A stretch of DNA of 64,000 nucleotides from Gammaproteobacteria bacterium (GTDB lineage: Bacteria; Pseudomonadota; Gammaproteobacteria; UBA1113), in assembly GCA_021773305.1 (NCBI GenBank), contig JAJFKH010000057.1:1-64000 (forward strand), given 5' to 3'. This document shows, piece by piece, positions 56,473 through 64,000 of the stretch (its first letter is position 1; each line of letters opens with the position of its first letter). Made by a program: the position numbers and the translations under genes. The notes beneath the pieces were generated by a model. It made no database searches. It saw only the letters and a program-made list of their open reading frames with translations, and was not told the origin of the DNA.

Positions 56473-57402
56473 TTAACCGCGATAGAGATATTTAGATTTT
56501 ACAATAGCTATTTTGTTTAATACATTATGTTGACTTAGGTAAGTTTTTAGGTAATTCTGCGCTTGTTCAAAGTCATTTGATGGGCCGATGGTAATGGATT
56601 TAATATTGCTAACATCAAACTTAAATTTGAAAAATTTTTTGTTGCCGATGCATCCTCTAGAAAAAACATGATTATTATGATACGGGATAGTTTCAATGAT
56701 ATCATGACAAACCTTAACCTTTTCACGCAACATAAATAATCTATATTCATTCTCGTCTTTAAATATTGGATCTTTCAATCCTTGTGCGCATATTAGAATA
56801 TGCTTGGCTAGCATGGTGGAGTAATCTACGAGTTCATCATTGTTGTTTATCAGATCTTTAAGTTTTGTAATATTGCTTTTATATTCCTCAAAAAAAGAAT
56901 TATACTGATTAATTGTTTCGTATTTTATTCTATAAATTCCCAGGTTGGTATTTATATCTCCATATTTTTCTGGCTTAAAGAAAAATTTTTGAAATTGCAG
57001 GGAGAATCCATACCCATTATCAGCATAATATCTCCATGCTGGCAGGTGATCTGAATTTTTGCAAAAAGAAAGAATATGACAAGAAAGCGCCTCTTCTAAT
57101 ATTTTTTCAAGTGTATTTTCAAAAATTTTATCCTCAGGGTGAAAAATTAAATTTGAGGATTTGAGGTAGTCACAGTATTGCTTTATTCCATAGTAAATTT
57201 CTTGTGGATCATTGAGCTGATGAAATGCTCCCATCCTTAAATATTGATTTTCAATAATTCCTTTCAAACCATCTAAAGATGTGTAATGGGATAATCCACA
57301 ATTGTCACAAATAGATTTATAGTCAACTGCACACTCTAAATCGTGTTTTGTCCTCATTTGATTTTCAAGCGAATTTAGCTTGCTTTTGAAATTTTCATGC
57401 AT
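56473..57402 (-). CDS. DUF2971-family protein
   Basis: 309 residues. HYTSLDGLKGIIENQYLRM (39-57), QLNDPQE (62-68) and SDHLPAWRYYADNGYGFSLQF (about 118-138) are the hallmarks of DUF2971. The family is widespread on mobile islands and its biochemical role is unknown; the His-Tyr-Thr start resembles the NAD-binding motif of ADP-ribosyltransferases, which is only an inference. AT-rich like its convergent neighbour. Confidence 0.85.
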   Translation of the reverse strand: MHENFKSKLNSLENQMRTKHDLECAVDYKSICDNCGLSHYTSLDGLKGIIENQYLRMGAFHQLNDPQEIYYGIKQYCDYLKSSNLIFHPEDKIFENTLEKILEEALSCHILSFCKNSDHLPAWRYYADNGYGFSLQFQKFFFKPEKYGDINTNLGIYRIKYETINQYNSFFEEYKSNITKLKDLINNNDELVDYSTMLAKHILICAQGLKDPIFKDENEYRLFMLREKVKVCHDIIETIPYHNNHVFSRGCIGNKKFFKFKFDVSNIKSITIGPSNDFEQAQNYLKTYLSQHNVLNKIAIVKSKYLYRG

Positions 57403-57598
57403 TAGCCGCAGCCCCCATTTTCATTTCCTTGACAGAAGTCTATCCTTGAGTATAAATAATACATATTATAGTTGAAATTTAAGCTGAAAGGTGTACATTT
57501 TTTATTTTAGAATAAAGAAATTTATCAAAACGACCCATACCAGCCCACTAAAAACTCCTCTAAAATTCCTATTAAGAGTTACTCACAGGAAATAATCC

Positions 57599-58537
57599 AT
57601 GGATCGCGCCTACTTATGGCACAAGCTTCCCATTTCGGTGCAGGCATCATTACAAGATGAGGCTATTACAGAAATTATCGTCAACCCTGATGGCAATATT
57701 TGGCATATGCACAGAGAAAGGGGCGCAGTGATCCAAGGTCATTTATCCCACAAGCAGACATTGGATTTTATTCAATCTGTTGCTCAGATGAATAACCTCT
57801 ACATCAATGAAAACAAACCCTATCTTGACTGCGTTCTGCCTTTTAAAGGTGAGCGACTAAATGCTACTGTACCACCCATTACAGAAGGCGCATCATTTAA
57901 TATCCGGAAAAAATCAGCCACAGTGCTCACCCTTGATGACTATGTCAAAGCAGTGAGCCTGTCGGTCAAGCAGAGTGAACTTTTAGAAGAAGCCATAAAA
58001 AGAAGAAAAAACATTTTAGTTAGCGGGGGCCCTGGGGCAGGCAAAACGACCTTCACCAACGCGCTTTTAGAGAGAATGGCTGTCGTAGCCAACCAGGGAA
58101 CTCGCGTTTTGTTGTTGGAACAAGTTTCTGAGCTTGAGTGTCAAGTGGCTAACTGCAAACGGCTATTAACGAGCGAGCACGTTGATTTGCGAACATTGCT
58201 TTGGATCACAATGCGCAACTCTCCCGACAGAATTGTCATTGGTGAAGTCCGTGATGGGGCGGCCCTGGATATGCTCAAGGCGTGGAACACCGGTTGTCCA
58301 GGAGGCATTGCGACTATTCATGCCAATTCACCCCAAGCAGCATTGCAGCGAGTTATTGATTTATCCCTTGAAGTGACGACAACAGTGCCCTATGGATTAG
58401 TGGCTGAAGCTCTGGATTTTATTGTTCAAGTTGAAATGGACTCAAAAGCAACAAATGGTCGACGCATTAGCGGCATTGTTCAGGTTCTGGGGTACGATCC
58501 ACAAAGTCATTCATTTCAATTGGAAACTATGGAGTAA
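57599..58537 (+). CDS. trbB: P-type conjugative transfer ATPase TrbB (VirB11)
   Basis: Hexameric secretion ATPase at the base of the type IV channel. 312 residues: N-terminal domain (AITEIIVNPDGNIW), Walker A GGPGAGKTT (about 142-150), Asp/Glu box IVIGEVRDGAALD, and His box GGIATIHANSP. First of the transfer genes; order B-C-D-E-J-L-F fits the Ti-plasmid/ICE trb operon. AGGA precedes the ATG. Confidence 0.94.
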   Translation: MDRAYLWHKLPISVQASLQDEAITEIIVNPDGNIWHMHRERGAVIQGHLSHKQTLDFIQSVAQMNNLYINENKPYLDCVLPFKGERLNATVPPITEGASFNIRKKSATVLTLDDYVKAVSLSVKQSELLEEAIKRRKNILVSGGPGAGKTTFTNALLERMAVVANQGTRVLLLEQVSELECQVANCKRLLTSEHVDLRTLLWITMRNSPDRIVIGEVRDGAALDMLKAWNTGCPGGIATIHANSPQAALQRVIDLSLEVTTTVPYGLVAEALDFIVQVEMDSKATNGRRISGIVQVLGYDPQSHSFQLETME

Positions 58538-58542
58538 AAGTA

Positions 58543-58839
58543 ATGAAAAAGTTGTTAATAGGAGCCATGATTGTGACGCTTCCCCAGTTATCTCAAGCGT
58601 CTCAAATGGGTGTTAATGCCTGGGAAACAGTGTTGTCAAAAATCACCACCTCGTTGACAGGTCCTGTCGCTTATTCAATCTCCATCATGGCTATTTTTAT
58701 TTGTGGATTAATCATCGCCTTTTCTGATTTACAAGGTGGCGCAAAACGTTTTTTGCAAGCTGCCTGTGGAATTTCCATTGCAATCTTTTCTGCGCAAATT
58801 TTAACAGGGTTTTTGGGTTTTACAGGGGCTGTGATTTAG
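58543..58839 (+). CDS. trbC: Conjugative pilin TrbC (VirB2)
   Basis: 98 residues: signal peptide ending after SQASQ (about 1-21), then two hydrophobic helices separated by a short charged loop (SDLQGGAKRF), the standard VirB2/TrbC prepilin layout. GGAG lies upstream. Forms the transfer pilus. Confidence 0.88.
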   Translation: MKKLLIGAMIVTLPQLSQASQMGVNAWETVLSKITTSLTGPVAYSISIMAIFICGLIIAFSDLQGGAKRFLQAACGISIAIFSAQILTGFLGFTGAVI

Positions 58840-58840
58840 C

Positions 58841-59158
58841 ATGAGGGGTACGGTAGTGGATGTCAATAGAGCCTTGCTGCGGCCCATATTATTTGCTGGG
58901 GTTGAGAAACGACTGATGATGATAAATATATTGGTTTGTTTTCCACTGGTTGCCATGACTCACTTTAAATTACCCGCTTGTTTCTTAGGTGGGATACTTT
59001 TTAGCATGCTGCATTTATTGTTTTGCCATATTAATCGAGACGATCCTCATGTGGCGAACCTATTAAAACGATCCAGTCGATTTTTTTGGCAAGGGTATTA
59101 TCCGCCCTTAAGTCATGCTCGACATATTCCATTACGAACGGTCAAAACATTGAGTTAA
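58841..59158 (+). CDS. trbD: TrbD (VirB3) inner-membrane protein
   Basis: 105 residues with two adjacent hydrophobic segments (about 28-62) and the TrbD pattern: VNRALLRPILFAGVEKRL near the start and RDDPHVANLLKR...YYPPLSH at the end. Starts two bases after trbC and is overlapped by the upstream part of a longer trbE reading. Confidence 0.88.
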   Translation: MRGTVVDVNRALLRPILFAGVEKRLMMINILVCFPLVAMTHFKLPACFLGGILFSMLHLLFCHINRDDPHVANLLKRSSRFFWQGYYPPLSHARHIPLRTVKTLS

Positions 59159-59169
59159 GGATAGGATTC

Positions 59170-61626
59170 ATGTGGGTAAAGGAACGGACTAAAAACAGGA
59201 CTAAACAAACCATAGAGGCTTTTGCAAAGTATGAAGGAGTTAATGATTTGCTGAGTTATTTAGTGCAGCTGGATGACAATACAGTACTTCATAAAGATGG
59301 TGCATTCTCTGCTCATTTTCGATTGCAAGGCCCGGATTTGATTTCCAGTGGTGATTTGGAATTAGATGCTCACAGTGATACATGGCATCATGGACTTAGT
59401 TTGCTGGGTGATGGCTGGATGGTTGAAACCAATATTATTGGCCGATCCTATATGCCAAGTGCCGCGGCTCAAGATTTTCCAGAAATATTGTCAGCACTTA
59501 TTGATGATGAACGGCGATTGCAATTTTCTCAAGGTGATTATTTTATCACGGAGCAAATACTCTCTATTACTTGGAAACCTGATAGGTTAATGCCTGCCAA
59601 ACTACGCCAATTTGCGTTAACAAATGAACAACAAGATCAAGGTATTGAAAAAGATAGTGCTTTATTTAAGAAAAAGCTTGCTGAATTTACTGGTTACCTG
59701 TCGCGTTCAGCCAAAATAACGCCATTGAGCTGTGATGAAACCATAAGCTTTCTTTATCAATGCATCTCCGGTGGGGAAAATCCGTTAGCAGCGCCCTTTG
59801 TAGGATCGTTTCTCGACAGTTACTTATCCTCAGAGCCCTTTATTGGTGGCTTAGAACCTAAACTTGGAGACAAGTTCATTAAGGTGTTAGCGATTAATGA
59901 TTTACCTGCACAGAGTTATCCGTGTATTTTGGATTCTTTAAATGTATTGCCAGCGAGCTATCGCTGGAGCTCGCGCTTTATTTGCTTGAGCCAGGCAACA
60001 GCGAATAATTATCTGAAGAAACACCAACGTAGTTGGTCAAGTAAAGCCATTGGTTTAATGGGTGTGATCCGTGAATCATTAGGTCTGCCTGTTAAATTAG
60101 ACGAAGATGCTCAACATCAAGCGGATATTGTTGAGATGTCACAGGCAGAAAATAGCAGCGGGGCCAATCAATTTGGCTTCTATACAAGCACATTAATATT
60201 GATGGATGAAGATAAAGGGTATTTGAACAAGTTGGCTGGAGAAATTGTCAATCATATCCAACGACTCAATTTTAAGGTTCGTATTGAATCAGTGAATGCC
60301 TGTGAAAGTTATCTTGGCTCCTTACCTTGCCATGGAGATTATAACCTACGTAAACTACTGGTTGATACTCGCTTTGTCAGCCATGCTTTGCCCTTGAGTA
60401 GTGTTTATCAAGGAGAGCAAGCCTGTCCTTGTCCCTTGTATGGTAAAGACAAACCACCGTTATTAGTCACGGGTACAGAAGGCAATCGTCCCTTTATGTT
60501 GAACTTACATCAAGGGGATGTGGGTCATACTGCTATACTCGGGCCGACAGGTGCGGGTAAATCCACCTTAATAGCCATGCTAATGGCAAGTCATCGCAAA
60601 TACGCTGATTCACGTATTGTTGTTTTAGATAAGGATGGTTCCAATCAACGGGTAATAAAAGCTTTAGGTGGGCATTATCTAGCATTACATGATAAGAAGG
60701 ATGTTCTATCGCCCTTGGTAGGCATTAATAAGAATCAAGTTGAAACCATTGAACGTGCTTTGCAATGGCTTACAGGTTGTTGTGAGCTGCAAGGCGTTAC
60801 TATGAATGCTGAGCGACAGTTAGTTTTACGTCAAGCTATAGAGCAGCTGGCACGAGGTGAGGCGCAGTATAAAAATATAAATCATTTGAGCCTTCAAGAG
60901 CCGGCCATGCGTGGTGCTATCCAGGGTTTGAATACTGGGATGTTTAAGCAGATCATGAATGGAACCCAATCTCAACTGAAACAATTGGGTGTCATTGGTT
61001 TTGATATGGGGATCTTATTAGAGCAATCCCTCTCTACCGTGAGCACAGCGATTATCACAGCCATCTTTAATGAGTTAATGGATTGCTTTAACGATAAACG
61101 ACCTACGTTGTTGGTTCTGGAAGAAGCATGGCTACTTTTAAAACACCCTTTGATCCAACATAAATTAACAGATTGGTTCAAAACACTGCGCAAATTTAAT
61201 GTGTCGGTACTTTTTGTTTCTCAAGATTTATCCGATATTGTGGCCTGTGGTGCAGGCCCTGTGATTCAAAATTCTTGTATGACCCGAATTTATTTGCCCA
61301 ATGCCTACGCCAATGAACCAAAAGCCGCTGAGCAGTACGCAGCCTTTGGCCTTAATCCACAACAAATCGAGCTCATTCAAAAGGCAACGCCTAAGCAAGA
61401 TTATTACTATCACTGCGCAACTGGGGAACGGTTATTTCAATTAGAGCTAGGAGAGCTCGCCATAAGTTTGCTTTGTATCTCAACAAAAGAAGATCAAGAA
61501 ATATTTGATGATTTAATGGAAGAGGGCCGTTCTGACTGGGTACTTCAGTGGTTACATCATAAGCAGCTAACGGATTGGCATGACTATGCAAAACAAAATT
61601 ATTTTCAGGAGGCTTGCAATGAGTAA
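59170..61626 (+). CDS. trbE: TrbE (VirB4) conjugation ATPase
   Basis: 818 residues from ATG 59170 (AGGA upstream; the longer 59086 reading lies inside trbD). N-terminal half has the TrbE domain (LQGPDLISSG, DDERRLQF); C-terminal ATPase has Walker A GPTGAGKST (about 457-465), Walker B LLVLEEAWLLL (about 645-655) and SVLFVSQDLSD. Largest energy-supplying subunit of the channel. Overlaps trbJ by 8 bases. Confidence 0.94.
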   Translation: MWVKERTKNRTKQTIEAFAKYEGVNDLLSYLVQLDDNTVLHKDGAFSAHFRLQGPDLISSGDLELDAHSDTWHHGLSLLGDGWMVETNIIGRSYMPSAAAQDFPEILSALIDDERRLQFSQGDYFITEQILSITWKPDRLMPAKLRQFALTNEQQDQGIEKDSALFKKKLAEFTGYLSRSAKITPLSCDETISFLYQCISGGENPLAAPFVGSFLDSYLSSEPFIGGLEPKLGDKFIKVLAINDLPAQSYPCILDSLNVLPASYRWSSRFICLSQATANNYLKKHQRSWSSKAIGLMGVIRESLGLPVKLDEDAQHQADIVEMSQAENSSGANQFGFYTSTLILMDEDKGYLNKLAGEIVNHIQRLNFKVRIESVNACESYLGSLPCHGDYNLRKLLVDTRFVSHALPLSSVYQGEQACPCPLYGKDKPPLLVTGTEGNRPFMLNLHQGDVGHTAILGPTGAGKSTLIAMLMASHRKYADSRIVVLDKDGSNQRVIKALGGHYLALHDKKDVLSPLVGINKNQVETIERALQWLTGCCELQGVTMNAERQLVLRQAIEQLARGEAQYKNINHLSLQEPAMRGAIQGLNTGMFKQIMNGTQSQLKQLGVIGFDMGILLEQSLSTVSTAIITAIFNELMDCFNDKRPTLLVLEEAWLLLKHPLIQHKLTDWFKTLRKFNVSVLFVSQDLSDIVACGAGPVIQNSCMTRIYLPNAYANEPKAAEQYAAFGLNPQQIELIQKATPKQDYYYHCATGERLFQLELGELAISLLCISTKEDQEIFDDLMEEGRSDWVLQWLHHKQLTDWHDYAKQNYFQEACNE

Positions 61627-62359
61627 GTTTGGAGTCGCAGTCATTTTTTTACTATTGCCGCTGATTACCATGGCCAATGGTTTGCTGGTGTTTGATCCAA
61701 GTAATTTTTTCAAAAATGCTTTGAGTGCTAAAAGCTCTGTCAGTTCTTTGGTGAATCAGGCTAAGCAACTTAAAAATGAAATTAATATGCTTGAGTATCA
61801 AGCTAAGAATAGCAAGTCTCTGGCAGCTTCTGAATTTCGTGACATTAGTGCTGTTTTAAATGAAGCCATGGCCATAACAAAGCAGGGAAAGGCGATTTCT
61901 TATCAAATGAAGGATTTAGATCGTCAATTTCAACAACAGTTTCCTAACTACACCAAACAGCAGTCCGTTAATTATCAGCAGGCTTATGATAAATGGAATC
62001 AATCAACCCTGGATACACTCAGCAAATCATTACAATCCATTGGCATTGTGGTAAGTAATGCTGATAGGGAACAGCAACTGTTACAAAAGTTTAAACAACA
62101 TACCCAATCGTCCAGCGGGCAGCTGCAAGCCTTACAGACACTGAATGAGGTCAATACAGAGTCCATCCAACAATTACAATCCCTCAAGCATATTATTGCA
62201 GCTCAGGCTAATTCCCAAACAGCTTTTATGGCACAGCAAGTCTCCCAAGAAACCTTTGAACAAAATTCAGTATCTGAGCTTGTGGGTAGTATGCCTAGCG
62301 AGTTTCCTGTCTATCAAAATAATCCAGCTTTGGGTCAGATCTCAATGGGTTCTAATTAG
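61619..62359 (+). CDS. trbJ: TrbJ (VirB5-like) periplasmic/pilus-tip protein
   Basis: 246 residues from ATG 61619, preceded by CAGGAGG. Signal peptide (hydrophobic 5-20, cleaved at ANG), LVFDPSNFFKNA, then long Gln-rich coiled-coil helices (residues about 45-200), as in TrbJ/VirB5 minor pilus proteins. Sits between trbE and trbL. Confidence 0.87.
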   Translation: MSKFGVAVIFLLLPLITMANGLLVFDPSNFFKNALSAKSSVSSLVNQAKQLKNEINMLEYQAKNSKSLAASEFRDISAVLNEAMAITKQGKAISYQMKDLDRQFQQQFPNYTKQQSVNYQQAYDKWNQSTLDTLSKSLQSIGIVVSNADREQQLLQKFKQHTQSSSGQLQALQTLNEVNTESIQQLQSLKHIIAAQANSQTAFMAQQVSQETFEQNSVSELVGSMPSEFPVYQNNPALGQISMGSN

Positions 62360-62361
62360 TC

Positions 62362-63477
62362 ATGACCGACATGATGCTCGATCAAGTAACTTTGCAATTT
62401 ATGTTAGCCTTGAGGCAGGATGCCAGTCTATTGCAGCACACGGCAAAGAAGTTATTTTTTGATTTGGCTCTGATCCAATTAACAGCCAGTGCATTGTGGA
62501 TGAGCTTCACAGGGATCTCGTTAAATAATTTACTAATCAGACTGGTTCAATTATTCCTGGGTTTTAGTGTCTTTTATGCTTGTATTGAGTCGGGCCGAGA
62601 ATGGATCCCTTTAATCATCAACGGGTTTGTTCAGATAGGGCAACAATCCGATCTACAATCTTTATCTCCAAGTGCAATAATTAATCAAGGGTTGAGTATT
62701 TCAGGAGCTATGCTTAAAGCTTTTTTTGGTTGGGGTGTGATGAAACATCCTTTTGTTTCAATGATAGGCAGCATTAATTGTTTGGCGATTATCATCCTTT
62801 ACGCATTATTAGCCGCAGAGCTTGTAATTATATTAGTTAAATCCTATGTGCTGGTGGCACTGTCCAGTTTGTTTTTTGCTTTGGGTGCGAATCAAGCCAC
62901 CCGGGCGATGACAGTTAATTATGGCAAAACCGTCCTTGGAATTGGGTTGCAATTGATGACACTGTATTTTTTATTGGGTGTGGGTCAGAACATCGGCAGT
63001 GACTGGGCCCAGATGACATTGCATGCTGCCGAAAATCATGAAATCACACCCATGCTGGCGATCCTTTCTGCTGTCATTGTTTATTATATGGTGATTAAAA
63101 ATGTTCCGGCATTTATCGCAGGACTTTCCGGTGTAGGTGGTTTTAGAAATTATGGAGATGCTGCTGTAGCTGCAACCCTTGGAGCAGCCATGCAGTCAAA
63201 ACGCCTCCTGGGTCACGGAGGACAGATGACAAAAGGGATAAGCCAAGCCAGTGGTCAGCTAGCTAAAGCCATTGGTCAATCGGCTAAGATGGGTATGCAG
63301 TCCCGAGGTAGTACAAGTCTGTCATTAAGCAATATTGCTGGGGCGTCCAAGGCGGCTACAGGGGCATTAGCGAAAGCCACCTTGCAGGGTAGCCGCGACT
63401 GGGTGATGAAGAAGAATACACACTTTAGTCTGGGTCAAAAAATCAATCACCATTTATCCAACTCAATTAGGCCATAA
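62362..63477 (+). CDS. trbL: TrbL (VirB6-like) polytopic membrane protein
   Basis: 371 residues: five or six hydrophobic helices up to about 245, then a glycine/alanine-rich hydrophilic C-terminus (GVGGFRNYGDAAVAA), typical of TrbL/VirB6 channel components. No trbK (entry exclusion lipoprotein) lies between trbJ and trbL. Confidence 0.9.
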   Translation: MTDMMLDQVTLQFMLALRQDASLLQHTAKKLFFDLALIQLTASALWMSFTGISLNNLLIRLVQLFLGFSVFYACIESGREWIPLIINGFVQIGQQSDLQSLSPSAIINQGLSISGAMLKAFFGWGVMKHPFVSMIGSINCLAIIILYALLAAELVIILVKSYVLVALSSLFFALGANQATRAMTVNYGKTVLGIGLQLMTLYFLLGVGQNIGSDWAQMTLHAAENHEITPMLAILSAVIVYYMVIKNVPAFIAGLSGVGGFRNYGDAAVAATLGAAMQSKRLLGHGGQMTKGISQASGQLAKAIGQSAKMGMQSRGSTSLSLSNIAGASKAATGALAKATLQGSRDWVMKKNTHFSLGQKINHHLSNSIRP

Positions 63478-63487
63478 AGGAATTGTC

Positions 63488-64000
63488 ATGTCCGATTTAA
63501 ACGTTAGCCACAATCCTTACCTTCAATCTCGTGCTCTATGGAATGACATGTATGGTTCTATACAAAATAAACTACAAAATGCGTATCGAATAATTTTTAT
63601 CTTCGCTGTGGTGGTTGTTATCTTAGCATTGGGTTTGGTGATGATTTCAGGTCGCAGTCAAATTAAACCCTATCTGGCTGTTTTAAAAGGCAATGAAATT
63701 TTAACGGTCAATGAATTTACATCTCCTGATTTTAAGCCGTTGCAAACTAAGCTTGCAGTGATCTTGGCTGAGCAATTTTTGGTGAATTCAAGAGCGTTGA
63801 GTAGCGATAGCGATGTTAATCAAACTAACCGTATTAAAGCTTTGAGTGTGGTATCCAATGAAGCCACAAGAATTTTAAAAGATTATTTCAACGCTGAGGT
63901 AAGCTCGAATGTCACTCGCCAGGTATTAATTCATACCGTACTTATTAAAGCATCAAATACTTTGGATTTACGTTGGCAAGAAGTGTTGCGGGACAAGCAA
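63488..64000 (+). CDS. trbF: TrbF (VirB8), partial at right edge
   Basis: Starts at ATG 63488 with AAGGA upstream and continues past the window (171 codons visible). NPYLQSRALWNDMYG is the TrbF N-terminal motif, followed by one membrane helix (about 36-57) and the start of the periplasmic NTF2-like domain, as in VirB8-type assembly factors. Confidence 0.9.
   Translation, partial: MSDLNVSHNPYLQSRALWNDMYGSIQNKLQNAYRIIFIFAVVVVILALGLVMISGRSQIKPYLAVLKGNEILTVNEFTSPDFKPLQTKLAVILAEQFLVNSRALSSDSDVNQTNRIKALSVVSNEATRILKDYFNAEVSSNVTRQVLIHTVLIKASNTLDLRWQEVLRDKQ

Larger units (their letters stand above)
46880..64000. mobile_element. Integrative conjugative element or genomic island, left part
   Basis: Begins at the tRNA-Arg 3' end with integrase and AlpA-like genes, then cargo, a prpA/lvrA/lvrB-like control module and the first seven trb genes, and runs off the right edge. 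A phage-type repressor beside lvr genes plus Trb conjugation genes is the known plan of Legionella ICEs. No coupling protein, relaxase, origin of transfer or attR is visible. The LuxR-MFS-TenI genes could still be core DNA if a shorter element ends before them. Confidence 0.7.

Noticed and set aside
57599-64000. Lvh/VirB (VirB2-VirB11) rather than Trb assignment
   Set aside because: The VirB11-like gene comes first and the order B-C-D-E-J-L-F, plus TrbE and TrbF N-terminal motifs, fits the Trb operon; Lvh runs VirB2 to VirB11.
1-64000. CRISPR array
   Set aside because: No regularly spaced direct repeats of 24-40 bases were found, and there are no cas genes.

Overview
The window is a low-GC gammaproteobacterial chromosome. 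Gene content and order (rne/rluC, rpmF-plsX-fab cluster, mnmA-hflD beside icd, prpBCD, and a trb/lvr-type integrative element on the right) point to the order Legionellales (Legionella/Coxiella/Aquicella-like). This placement rests on gene order and recognised protein similarity, not on a database search.

Positions 1-176 are the tail of an IS630-family transposase. 0.5-46.8 kb is core chromosome. It holds RNase E and RluC; yceD-rpmF-plsX-fabH-fabD-fabG-acpP-fabF (fatty acid synthesis); mltG-tmk-holB-pilZ-tatD; a DUF1460 amidase, a secreted protein and a TerC protein; nadC-nadB-nadA (de novo NAD); a hipBA toxin-antitoxin module with three phased operators; an acetyltransferase and a large DAO-like flavoprotein whose N-terminus resembles a mitochondrial presequence; cmk-rpsA-lapA-lapB; a serine hydrolase, a ComEA-like protein and a membrane glycosyltransferase-like protein; hflD/mnmA, icd, clpA, infA; an L,D-transpeptidase; ynbE-ydbL without ydbH; and an MFS-prpB-prpC-prpD propionate (2-methylcitrate) cluster.

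At 46.84 kb a tRNA-Arg(ACG) gene is followed at once by a tyrosine recombinase and an AlpA-like regulator/excisionase. Everything to the right looks like one integrative conjugative element (ICE) or genomic island that leaves the window. It carries LuxR-MFS-TenI/ThiE-like genes, AT-rich cargo (a membrane protein with a 'VKHNR' protein, an unknown protein, a DUF2971 protein, a cupin), a control module that looks like the Legionella ICE prpA-lvrA-lvrB cassette but with a small LuxR-type HTH protein where the CsrA-like lvrC is expected, and a P-type (Trb, VirB-like) mating-pair apparatus in the order trbB-C-D-E-J-L-F. No coupling protein, relaxase or second attachment site lies in the window, so the right boundary is unknown.

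The signals most worth a second look are the promoter/operator/attenuator arrangement between the phage-type repressor and lvrA, the lvrC-to-LuxR swap, the two uncharacterised cargo groups at 51.2-52.4 and 55.9-57.4 kb, the presequence-like flavoprotein, the hipBA operator triplet and a probably leaderless yceD-rpmF transcript.
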